Below, in pieces: positions 1 through 6,396 of a DNA stretch of 13,599 bases. Source of the DNA: Alistipes sp. (GTDB taxonomy: Bacteria; Bacteroidota; Bacteroidia; Bacteroidales; Rikenellaceae); contig JAFLRS010000021.1 in the NCBI GenBank assembly GCA_022511355.1, positions 1-13,599 on the forward strand. Direction: 5' to 3'. Position numbers and translations under genes: made by a program. Under the pieces are notes generated by a model that was not told the origin of the DNA, searched no databases, and was given only the letters and a program-made list of their open reading frames with translations. Every line of letters begins with the position of its first letter. Within the stretch, counting starts at the first letter, position 1.

Positions 1-2
1 TA

Positions 3-509
3 GTTGCCGAACGTTCGGCCTCGCTGCCCGAAAGCTACGCCAAAAGCTACACTGCGGGATTCGTGCCCAAAGGTCTGAAGGCGGTAATATCCAACACCGC
101 CGACCACTGCGGAGCAAAACCCGAAGGTGCGCACATCGAAAATATGGAAGGTGCCGTATTTTTCGCTCTGTGCGAAGCTGCGGGCGTGCGGTTTTGCGAG
201 ATTCGCTCCATATCGAACCGTGCCGGAGCCGCGCGCGACGAATGGCAGACCGAAACAGCAACCGAAAATCTTGCACGCATTTTGTCCGAAACCTTCGTAA
301 AAAGAGGTATCATGAACAAGACAAAAATCATTCTGTGGATTGCCGCAGCGGTAATTCTCATAGCCCTGCTCGCGCTGGCCGTCACCAAATGGAACGAGTG
401 GTTCGTCCGAATAATGACGTGGGTCATAGTCATTGCCGTGTCATTCTGCGCAGGATGGCTCACGGGACGCTTCGCGGGCGGCAAAAAGAGAACCCCCGAA
501 CAGCGATGA
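3..509 (+). CDS. mqnB: Futalosine hydrolase MqnB, 3' part only, with an in-frame membrane extension
   Basis: MqnB cleaves futalosine (or 6-amino-6-deoxyfutalosine), releasing the base, in the futalosine route to menaquinone; it is a cytosolic member of the nucleoside phosphorylase/hydrolase superfamily. The 5' end lies outside the window. The visible part, in the frame beginning at base 3, carries the family's C-terminal half: ISNTAD, then the ENMEGAVFFALC block (the superfamily's ExMEGA ribose-binding signature) and EIRSISNRAG, followed by a terminal helix ending near FVKRGI (bases 267-311). No stop codon follows. The frame continues through the ATG at 312 into two hydrophobic helices and stops at 507-509. 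Either this MqnB has a membrane tail of about 65 residues, or the tail is a separate small protein with an internal start (listed separately). mqnD follows with an ATGA overlap, which supports the assignment. The family call is confident; the C-terminal boundary is not. Confidence 0.85.
   Translation, partial: VAERSASLPESYAKSYTAGFVPKGLKAVISNTADHCGAKPEGAHIENMEGAVFFALCEAAGVRFCEIRSISNRAGAARDEWQTETATENLARILSETFVKRGIMNKTKIILWIAAAVILIALLALAVTKWNEWFVRIMTWVIVIAVSFCAGWLTGRFAGGKKRTPEQR
312..509 (+). CDS. Possible separate small two-helix membrane protein (65 aa)
   Basis: This is the alternative reading of the mqnB tail. An ATG at 312 is preceded by AGAGG (303-307) with only 4 nt between, a weak and rather close ribosome-binding site, but notable where such sites are scarce. 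The product would be 65 residues: a short basic N-terminus (MNKTK), a first transmembrane helix at about 6-25, a second at about 31-53 ending in a Gly-rich GWLTGRF stretch, and a polar basic tail (GGKKRTPEQR). The arrangement loosely resembles small LapA/DUF1049-type membrane proteins, but I cannot establish homology. It is in the same frame as mqnB with no stop between, and its own stop overlaps the mqnD start. Function unknown. Separate protein and fusion are about equally likely from sequence alone. Confidence 0.45.
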   Translation: MNKTKIILWIAAAVILIALLALAVTKWNEWFVRIMTWVIVIAVSFCAGWLTGRFAGGKKRTPEQR

Positions 510-1300
510 ACCCCACTCTCCGACTGCGGATTTCGCCCTGTCCCAACGACACATTCGCATTCGATGCGCTCATCAACGGCCGCATCGACACCGAAGGTCT
601 GCGCTTCGAGGTCGAATTCGCCGACATCGAAGAACTGAACACCGCTCTGCTCGAGGGTTCGCCCCACATCAGCAAAATCAGCACCGCCCTGCTGCCCCTC
701 GTCGACGACCGTTACGAACTTCTCGACAGCGGTTCGGCTCTCGGACGCGGCAACGGTCAGCTTCTGGTGCGCCGCCGGGGCGACGATTCACCCATCCGCA
801 CCGTCGCCATCCCCGGAGTGCATACCACGGCCAACGCCATGCTCTCGCTATTCTTTCCGCAAATTACCGACCGGCGGCCCATGCTCTTTTCGGAGATAGC
901 TCAAGCCGTCGAAAACGGACTCTGCGATGCAGGCGTACTCATCCACGAAGGCCGATTCGTATACGAACGACACAATCTGCAGCTCACGGCCGACCTCGGC
1001 GCCCTGTGGGAAGAGCGGACCGGCCTGCCTCTTCCGTTGGGAGCCATAGTCGCCGACCGACGACTGCCACACGCAACGCGACGCACCGTCGAACGTCTGA
1101 TTGCCCGCAGCGTGGAGTATGCTTTCGCGCATCCGCACGCTTCGCGCGACTTCGTAAAGGCACACGCACGCGAACTGGAAGATGATGTAATCGACAAACA
1201 TATAGCTCTGTTCGTAAACGAATACACCATCTCGCTCGGCAGCGAAGGCCGTCGGGCGGTAGAAAATCTGATAAAGGGAATCGGGCGGAGCAGGGATTAG
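506..1300 (+). CDS. mqnD: 1,4-dihydroxy-6-naphthoate synthase MqnD
   Basis: MqnD converts cyclic de-hypoxanthine futalosine into 1,4-dihydroxy-6-naphthoate, a late step of the futalosine menaquinone pathway, in the cytosol. The 264-residue product has the normal family length and a periplasmic-binding-protein-like fold. Family motifs are visible: SPCPNDTF at 10-17, SKIST near 56-60, GNGQLLV near 82-88, PGVHTTAN at 103-110 and IHEGR at 146-150, whose His147 matches the family's catalytic histidine. ERTGLPLPLGA at 170-180 is also conserved. The ATG at 506 overlaps the stop of the preceding frame (ATGA), so translation is probably coupled to mqnB. A longer open frame upstream in this phase runs through mqnB and is not used, because the conserved N-terminus begins right after this ATG. 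A hairpin at 1326-1356 ends the transcription unit. Confidence 0.95.
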   Translation: MNPTLRLRISPCPNDTFAFDALINGRIDTEGLRFEVEFADIEELNTALLEGSPHISKISTALLPLVDDRYELLDSGSALGRGNGQLLVRRRGDDSPIRTVAIPGVHTTANAMLSLFFPQITDRRPMLFSEIAQAVENGLCDAGVLIHEGRFVYERHNLQLTADLGALWEERTGLPLPLGAIVADRRLPHATRRTVERLIARSVEYAFAHPHASRDFVKAHARELEDDVIDKHIALFVNEYTISLGSEGRRAVENLIKGIGRSRD

Positions 1301-1325
1301 GCCGACAACTCCGCAGACAATGACG

Positions 1326-1356
1326 AAAAGCTGTAAATCAAAGATTTACAGCTTTT
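1326..1356. terminator. Bidirectional hairpin terminator between mqnD and upp
   Basis: A perfect 14-bp stem (1326-1339 pairing with 1343-1356) with a 3-nt loop lies 25 nt after mqnD. It begins with AAAA and ends with TTTT, so it can act in both directions. Its right arm covers the upp stop codon (1346-1348) and the last upp codons, so one element appears to serve both convergent genes. Confidence 0.8.
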
Positions 1357-1999
1357 CTCCGTATGAAAGGTCGCCCGCATCGCCTATGCCGGGCACGATG
1401 TACGAACGCGAAGTAAGCTCTTCATCCACGGCTCCGACCCAAATGGTGGTTTTGCTCTTGGGCAGATGACTTTCGGCATACTCCACACCCTGTTCGCTGC
1501 CTATCACGGCTGCAATGTGGGTGTGTGCAGGCTCGCCGCCGCGCTCGCACAGAGCCTCATAAGCCAGCACCAGCGACGAACCGGTAGCCAGCATCGGGTC
1601 TACGAGCAGAAGAGTCTTGCCCTCGAGGTCGCCGCACGAAATGTACTCGACCTTGACGGTGAATTTGCCGTCTTTGGTACTCTTGCGGTAGGCCGACACG
1701 AATGCGTTCTGAGCGTCGTCGAAATAGTTCAGAAAGCCCTGATGGAACGGCAGACCCGCACGCAGAATGGTCGCAATCACTATGCGGTCCGAAATCATAT
1801 TCACCGTAGCCACGCCGAGCGGAGTCTCCACCGCACGCGCTTCGTAGTGAAGTCTCTTCGAGATTTCGTAGGCCGTAACCTCGCCGATACGCTCCATGTT
1901 GCGGCGGAAACGCATCGAATCTTTTTGAATCTCGCGGTCGCGAATCTCGGCCAAAAACTTGTTGAGCAGAGTGTTTTCGCGGTTCAGAATGTGAATCAT
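1346..1999 (-). CDS. upp: Uracil phosphoribosyltransferase
   Basis: Upp makes UMP from uracil and PRPP (pyrimidine salvage, cytosol). The 217-residue protein has the PRPP-binding loop LLVDPMLATGSS at 131-142 and the uracil-binding C-terminal signature YIVPGIGDAGD at 200-210. The N-terminal ILRAGLPF near 78-85 is also typical of the family. Length is slightly above the usual 208-210. The ATG at 1999 gives a normal N-terminus (MIHILNRENTLLNKFL). It lies 48 nt downstream of hflX on the same strand. No TAnnTTTG box is seen in that gap, so co-transcription with hflX is the simplest reading. Its 3' end is embedded in the shared terminator hairpin. The identification is firm. Confidence 0.96.
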   Translation of the reverse strand: MIHILNRENTLLNKFLAEIRDREIQKDSMRFRRNMERIGEVTAYEISKRLHYEARAVETPLGVATVNMISDRIVIATILRAGLPFHQGFLNYFDDAQNAFVSAYRKSTKDGKFTVKVEYISCGDLEGKTLLLVDPMLATGSSLVLAYEALCERGGEPAHTHIAAVIGSEQGVEYAESHLPKSKTTIWVGAVDEELTSRSYIVPGIGDAGDLSYGEKL

Positions 2000-2047
2000 T
2001 TTTGCTAAAGGTTGGTTATTGAGTTTGTTGTATGTTTCAGTCGGCCG

Positions 2048-3262
2048 TCAGTACAAAAAGTTGTTGAACGGATAACGACCCGAATGTATCTCACGTACCA
2101 TGCCGTAAAGGTCGCTGCGGAGCTTGTCGATGTTGATGCGCTCCACCGCCGAAATGAATATGCAGGGAGTGTTGGCTTTGGCTATCCAACTGCTCTTCAG
2201 CTCTTCGAGCGACAGATTTTCGCGCGTGGCGGGAGTAAGGTCGTCTTCATCCTTTTTTATATATGTATAGGCATCGACCTTGTTGAAGACCAAAAATACC
2301 GGTTTGTCGCCCGCACCTATGTCGCGCAGAGTCTGTTTCACCACATCAATCTGCTCCTCGAACTGAGGATGCGAAATATCCACCACGTGCAGCAGCAGGT
2401 CGGCTTCGCGCACCTCGTCGAGGGTCGATTTGAACGATTCGATAAGCTGCGTAGGCAGTTTGCGGATGAATCCCACCGTATCGGACATCAGAAACGGCAG
2501 ATTGTCGAAGACCACCTTGCGCACCGTGGTGTCGAGCGTGGCGAAGAGTTTGTTTTCGGCAAAGACTTCGCTTTTCGATATGAGGTTCATGAGGGTCGAT
2601 TTGCCGACGTTGGTATAGCCCACCAGCGCCACCCGAACCAACGAACCGCGGTTCGAACGCTGTACGGCCATCTGCCGGTCGATTTTTTTCAGTTCCTCCT
2701 TGAGCCGCGCTATGCGGTCGCGCACTATTCGGCGGTCGGTCTCTATCTCGCGTTCGCCCGCACCTCCGCGGGTTCCCGTACCGCCTCGCTGACGTTCGAG
2801 GTGCGTCCACAATCCGGCCAGCCGCGGCAGCATATATTCGTACTGCGCCAGCTGAACCTGCGTTTTAGCGTAGGCCGTGCGTGCGCGCGACATGAAGATG
2901 TCGAGAATCAGACGCGTGCGGTCGATGACCCTGCAGGGAATCTCCTTTTCGATGTTGCGGGTCTGCGAGGGCGAGAGTTCGTCGTCGAATATCACCACAT
3001 CGATGCCGTTTTCCTCGCAGTAGGCGGCAATCTCCTGCAGTTTGCCGGGTCCCACATAGATGCGTGAAAGGGGTTGCGGCAGACGCTGCGTGAAGCGTTT
3101 CACCGATACGATGTCGGCGGTTTCGGCCAGAAACTCCAGCTCGTCGAGGAACTCTTCGGCCTGACGCGGCTCCTGATTGTCCCTTATAACGGCCACGAGT
3201 ACCGCCCGTTCGCGGCATTCGGCATCATCGCCCGATATGGCTTTTGTTCTGACGTCGGTCAT
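2048..3262 (-). CDS. hflX: HflX-type GTPase (ribosome-associated)
   Basis: HflX is a conserved GTPase that binds the large ribosomal subunit; in other bacteria it splits stalled or heat-stressed 70S ribosomes. The 404-residue protein shows the HflX N-terminal nucleotide-binding domain (about 18-125, with the family motif YVGPGKLQEI at 69-78), a helical linker with a Gly/Arg-rich loop (RQRGGTGTRGGAGERE, about 157-172), and a complete G domain. The G motifs are G1 GYTNVGKS 215-222, G2 LDTTVR 243-248, G3 DTVG 261-264, G4 NKVD 327-330 and G5 SAVE 371-374. The ATG at 3262 is the start that includes the whole N-terminal domain. It is 12 nt downstream of the hairpin that ends tonB, and no Bacteroidetes -7 box is evident in between, so how hflX is transcribed is unclear. 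upp follows on the same strand. Confidence 0.95.
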   Translation of the reverse strand: MTDVRTKAISGDDAECRERAVLVAVIRDNQEPRQAEEFLDELEFLAETADIVSVKRFTQRLPQPLSRIYVGPGKLQEIAAYCEENGIDVVIFDDELSPSQTRNIEKEIPCRVIDRTRLILDIFMSRARTAYAKTQVQLAQYEYMLPRLAGLWTHLERQRGGTGTRGGAGEREIETDRRIVRDRIARLKEELKKIDRQMAVQRSNRGSLVRVALVGYTNVGKSTLMNLISKSEVFAENKLFATLDTTVRKVVFDNLPFLMSDTVGFIRKLPTQLIESFKSTLDEVREADLLLHVVDISHPQFEEQIDVVKQTLRDIGAGDKPVFLVFNKVDAYTYIKKDEDDLTPATRENLSLEELKSSWIAKANTPCIFISAVERINIDKLRSDLYGMVREIHSGRYPFNNFLY

Positions 3263-3274
3263 CGCACATTTCTG

Positions 3275-3304
3275 AAAAAAAGGGTATCTCAGCGATACCC
3301 TTTT
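3275..3304 (-). terminator. Rho-independent terminator of tonB
   Basis: An 11-bp perfect stem (3278-3288 with 3294-3304) and a 5-nt loop, preceded on the plus strand by seven A residues (3275-3281), gives a GC-centred hairpin with a T-run on the minus strand. It lies 28 nt after the tonB stop and only 12 nt before the hflX start codon. Most likely it ends tonB transcripts; it could also attenuate hflX if hflX is read from tonB. Confidence 0.85.
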
Positions 3305-3331
3305 ATGATTTGAAGAATCAGAATCGGTTTT

Positions 3332-4015
3332 TTAGTTCTGGATACGGAAGTCTACGGGGAGCGTATACTTCACGCGGACAGCCTGATTACGCTGTTTTCC
3401 GGCCTTCCATTTGGGCGACTGCTTGAGTACGCGCACGGCCTCATCGGAGAGGGAGCGGTCGGGGGTCTGCAGCACCTGAATGTTGGTGAGGGTGCCGTCC
3501 TTCTCGATGACGAACGAGAGCAGCACGCGTCCTGCGATACCGTTTTCCTGAGCGATTTGCGGATAACGCACTTTGCTCTGAACCCAGTTGCGGAAGGTCA
3601 TAAGGTCACCGCCCTGGAACGAGGGCATCTGTTCAACCTTCACGAAGGGCTGGTCTTCCTCGATAACCTCTTCGGCAACGGCTACCTGCTGTACGATTTC
3701 GATATCTTCGGAGAACTCCGCGAAGTCGATATCGGTAGTAATTTTGGTATCGTTGGTCACGATGTCGAGGATATCGGTAATAACGGTGATTTCGGTCTTT
3801 TTGGGAGGTTCGGGAGGTTTCTGGTCCTGACGTGTAATCTCGGTGATTTCCTCTTCGATAGCCACGGCAGCGGTTTCCATCTTCTCGATACGGTACTCGG
3901 TGGGAGTGTAGGAGAAGGCGGCGATGACGCAGAGCAGCGAAACTACCAAACCGATTTCAAGCAATAAACCCCGTTTGTTCTGGAGGTCGGCTTTAGGTGA
4001 TTTTTTAAGTTCCAT
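3332..4015 (-). CDS. TonB-family energy transducer
   Basis: The product (227 aa) has the TonB layout: a basic cytoplasmic start (MELKKSPKADLQNKRG), one transmembrane helix at about 17-36, a periplasmic linker with a short Pro-rich patch (KPPEPPKK, 66-73) and a long acidic stretch (about 50-125), then a C-terminal TonB domain at about 135-225. That domain contains YPQIAQENGIAGRVLLSF and ends VKYTLPVDFRIQN, typical of the Bacteroidetes TonB-C family. Such proteins pass proton-motive-force energy from ExbB/ExbD to outer-membrane TonB-dependent transporters. No exbB or exbD lies beside it, so its partners must be encoded elsewhere; some Bacteroidetes TonB-C proteins have other roles. It is a single-gene unit with its own promoter (4110-4117) and terminator (3275-3304). 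Which transporters it serves cannot be told. Confidence 0.88.
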   Translation of the reverse strand: MELKKSPKADLQNKRGLLLEIGLVVSLLCVIAAFSYTPTEYRIEKMETAAVAIEEEITEITRQDQKPPEPPKKTEITVITDILDIVTNDTKITTDIDFAEFSEDIEIVQQVAVAEEVIEEDQPFVKVEQMPSFQGGDLMTFRNWVQSKVRYPQIAQENGIAGRVLLSFVIEKDGTLTNIQVLQTPDRSLSDEAVRVLKQSPKWKAGKQRNQAVRVKYTLPVDFRIQN

Positions 4016-4109
4016 TTTATAAGTTTTTTAATTGTTTTTCGGTCATTCGGGCTTGCACGCCTCATACGGACGCCTTATCTGTCGATACGCTTTGCGCCGT
4101 ATGTAGTCG

Positions 4110-4117
4110 CAAATATA
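4110..4117 (-). promoter_or_regulatory. Candidate tonB promoter -7 box
   Basis: The minus strand reads TATATTTG, an exact match to the Bacteroidetes -7 consensus TAnnTTTG. No good TTTG -33 element is present at the usual 19-21 nt; the nearest is ATTG with a spacer of 23. The implied tonB leader is about 90 nt. Confidence 0.55.
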
Positions 4118-4197
4118 ACCAATTATTCCGAAAAACAGCGCAATTGCAAAAAAAATTTTGCATCGCCGCCTCTTTTTTTCTCAAACTTCCGCTCGGG

Positions 4198-4229
4198 TTT
4201 GCATTTTACGGGCTTTGTGTCTACCTTTG
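4198..4229 (+). promoter_or_regulatory. rlmN promoter (TTTG-N20-TACCTTTG)
   Basis: The -33 element TTTG (4198-4201) and -7 element TACCTTTG (4222-4229) are both exact matches to the Bacteroidetes vegetative promoter consensus, with a 20-nt spacer. The box ends 21 nt before the rlmN ATG at 4251, giving a short leader. This is the best promoter in the window. Confidence 0.8.
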
Positions 4230-4250
4230 CGTGGCTCTGAAATTCTACCG

Positions 4251-5282
4251 ATGGAGAGAAAAAAAGCTTTGTACGGACTCACTCTCGCGCAGCTCGAGGA
4301 GCTTTGCCGCGAATTGCAGCTGCCGCGCTACGCCGCCGCGCAGATTGCACGACGACTCTACCGTCATCATGCCCGCTCGTTCGACGAAATGACCGAACTC
4401 TCCAAAACCGCACGTGCCGCACTCGCCGAACGTTTCGAAACCGGACTCTCGGAACCTTTGCGTCGGAGCGTCTCGGCCGACGGCACCAAAAAGTATCTGT
4501 TCCGAACCTCCGAAGGAGCATTCATAGAGTCGGCATACATCCCCGACCGCGACCGGGCCACGCTCTGCGTATCGTCGCAGGCCGGATGCCGTATGGGTTG
4601 CCGCTTCTGCGCGACCGGACGGCAGGGTTTGCAGCATTCGCTCCCGGCGGCCGACATCCTCAACCAGATAATCTCGCTCCCCGAACGACAGTCGCTTACC
4701 AATCTGGTCTTCATGGGCATGGGAGAACCGCTCGACAACCTCGACGCCCTGCTCACCGTCCTCGAAATCCTCACCGCCGAATGGGGCTTCGCCATGTCGC
4801 CCACACGCATAACCGTCTCCACGGCCGGCATCGGCTCCGGACTCGAAGAGCTGCTCTCGCGCACGCAGGTACACGTGGCCGTGAGTCTGCACAACCCCTT
4901 CCCCGACGAACGCGCCCTGATTATGCCCGTCGAAAAGGCATGGCCCGCAGCCGGCATAATAGAGACGCTCCGACGGTACGACTTCAGCCGTCAGCGGCGC
5001 ATATCGTTCGAATACATCGTCATGAGCGGACTCAACGACACTCCGCGGCACATACGCCAACTGGCACGGCTCCTCAACGGTCTGCGATGCCGCATCAATC
5101 TGATTCGATTCCACAAAATCGAGGGTTCGCCCTACTTCTCGCCCGACACCGCCGCCATGGAACGTTTCCGCGACGCACTCTCGGCCAAAGGCATAACCAC
5201 CACCATCAGAGCTTCGCGCGGCGAAGACATCGAAGCCGCCTGCGGACTGCTCTCGACCCTCGAAATGAACCGCAGCAAATAA
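4251..5282 (+). CDS. rlmN: 23S rRNA/tRNA adenine-C2 methyltransferase RlmN
   Basis: RlmN is a radical SAM enzyme that methylates C2 of A2503 in 23S rRNA, and A37 of some tRNAs in other species. The 343-residue protein has an N-terminal helical accessory domain (about 8-70), the radical-SAM cluster motif CRMGCRFC with cysteines 113, 117 and 120, the SAM-binding GMGEP at 156-160, NLIRFH at 283-288, and the C-terminal catalytic cysteine C331 in DIEAACGLL, used for the methyl-cysteine intermediate. The ATG at 4251 is chosen over upstream in-frame starts because it begins the conserved N-terminus (MERKKALYGLTLAQLEELC) and because a complete promoter ends 21 nt before it. It is a single-gene unit ended by a hairpin that overlaps its stop codon. 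Confidence 0.96.
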   Translation: MERKKALYGLTLAQLEELCRELQLPRYAAAQIARRLYRHHARSFDEMTELSKTARAALAERFETGLSEPLRRSVSADGTKKYLFRTSEGAFIESAYIPDRDRATLCVSSQAGCRMGCRFCATGRQGLQHSLPAADILNQIISLPERQSLTNLVFMGMGEPLDNLDALLTVLEILTAEWGFAMSPTRITVSTAGIGSGLEELLSRTQVHVAVSLHNPFPDERALIMPVEKAWPAAGIIETLRRYDFSRQRRISFEYIVMSGLNDTPRHIRQLARLLNGLRCRINLIRFHKIEGSPYFSPDTAAMERFRDALSAKGITTTIRASRGEDIEAACGLLSTLEMNRSK

Positions 5283-5318
5283 AAATGCGGCTCTCCCGAA
5301 GACGGAAAGCCGCATTTT
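5282..5318. terminator. Bidirectional terminator between rlmN and the TlpA-like gene
   Basis: The arms AAAATGCGGCT (5282-5292) and AGCCGCATTTT (5308-5318) pair perfectly over 11 bp, and a further short helix closes the loop after one mismatch. The T-run is longer on the minus strand (TTTTTATTT), so it should work best for the leftward operon, but it also sits at the rlmN stop codon. Confidence 0.82.
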
Positions 5319-5340
5319 ATCTCTTCGCGCGACGGAGCCG

Positions 5341-6393
5341 CTATTCGAAAATCTCGGAGAGTTTTGACTCCACACCCTCGCCGCGCAGATGCACGGCCGT
5401 AATAACGCCTTCGGGCGAAATGAGGAAGTTGCTCGGAATCGAACGCACGCCGTAAGCCTCGGCAGCCGTTCCGCGACTGTCGCCCTCGAGGTCGATGACA
5501 TTTATCCACGTCATGCCGTTCTCCTCGACGAACGACTCCCACGCCTCGACGTTGTTGTCGAGCGACACTCCGAAGATTACGAATCCCTTGTCGGCATACT
5601 TTTCATATGCGGCCTTCAGATAGGGAAGTTCGGCGCGGCAGGGTCCGCACCACGTCGCCCAGAAATCGACCAGCACCCATTTGCCCTCGCCGACCACCGA
5701 CGAAAGAGCCACCTTGACGCCTTCGGCATCGACAGCCGAAATGTCGGTGTAGGGTCTGCCCGCGGAGACCTTCAGAACCGCTTCGGCATACTCCTTCACG
5801 GGAGCCAGAATCTCGCCGTCACGCAACTCTGCGGGGAATCGGTTCACATACTCCATAATCTCTTCGGGTTCGAAGCTCATCGCCATGCCCGACGAAAGGA
5901 TATATGCTCCGTACAGATTGTCGTTGTTCTCTTCGACAAGCTGCTTCGTAAGGGCGAGCCAGTTGTCATAGAAAGCCTCTTCATCCTCCTCGGAGGGGTT
6001 CTCTATTTCGTAGAATTCGTCGCGGACGGCAATGAAGCGGGCCGTGGCATCGTTGTAGGCGTCGTTGGAGGCCGTGCCCGAAAGCACATAGGAGTATCCG
6101 TTCTCCTCCACATCGACGCGAATGTCGCCCTTCTCCACGAATACGAGGGTGAGCGGATTGCCTTCATCGTCGTACAGACCGCCTATGAAGGGGTGTTCGG
6201 CCTTGCCGTTAAGCGTAAACAGACCGGCACTCTCATCGTATTCGAACTCGGCGACCTCATCGTTGCTGCCGGCATCGACAAGCGTAACGCCGACGACCTC
6301 TTCGGGAGCCGAAACCGTAATGGTGTATGCAACACCGCGGTTGCATCCGCACATGACCGCTGCCGCAAGCAGCGCAAAAATCATCTTTTTCAT
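5341..6393 (-). CDS. TlpA-like thioredoxin-fold lipoprotein
   Basis: The 350-residue protein begins with a lipoprotein signal (MKKMIFALLAAAVMCGC, lipidated Cys probably 17; Met at -3 is atypical), so it should be anchored in the cell envelope. Residues about 23-115 resemble the DUF4369 beta domain found N-terminal to Bacteroidetes thioredoxins, residues about 115-210 are helical and very acidic, and residues about 215-350 form an AhpC/TSA-TlpA thioredoxin domain. The active site is WCGPC (CGPC 249-252) in the family context VDFWATWCGPC, with the cis-Pro at 320 (SIPSNFL). It probably reduces or exchanges disulfides of extracytoplasmic proteins; the substrate is unknown. It is the last gene of the coaD-lpxD-ruvC operon, starting 3 nt after the ruvC stop, and ends at the 5282-5318 hairpin. 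The operon partners do not point to a specific redox role. Confidence 0.9.
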   Translation of the reverse strand: MKKMIFALLAAAVMCGCNRGVAYTITVSAPEEVVGVTLVDAGSNDEVAEFEYDESAGLFTLNGKAEHPFIGGLYDDEGNPLTLVFVEKGDIRVDVEENGYSYVLSGTASNDAYNDATARFIAVRDEFYEIENPSEEDEEAFYDNWLALTKQLVEENNDNLYGAYILSSGMAMSFEPEEIMEYVNRFPAELRDGEILAPVKEYAEAVLKVSAGRPYTDISAVDAEGVKVALSSVVGEGKWVLVDFWATWCGPCRAELPYLKAAYEKYADKGFVIFGVSLDNNVEAWESFVEENGMTWINVIDLEGDSRGTAAEAYGVRSIPSNFLISPEGVITAVHLRGEGVESKLSEIFE

Positions 6394-6396
6394 ACT

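Larger units (their letters stand above)
4016..4250. other. Divergent intergenic region between tonB and rlmN
   Basis: These 235 bases hold no credible gene. They contain a candidate tonB promoter box on the minus strand (4110-4117), a full rlmN promoter on the plus strand (4198-4229), an AT-rich palindrome between them (4145-4162, arms TGCAAAA/TTTTGCA around AAAA), and a long tonB leader with a possible 7-bp stem (4063-4069 with 4097-4103). Confidence 0.7.

Noticed and set aside
170..505. Upstream extension of the mqnD open frame through the mqnB 3' end
   Set aside because: The family N-terminus starts right after the ATG at 506. The upstream part is mqnB read out of frame.
2012..3067. Long plus-strand open frame (351 codons) antisense to hflX
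   Set aside because: The HflX G motifs on the minus strand are all intact, and the opposite frame shows no family resemblance.
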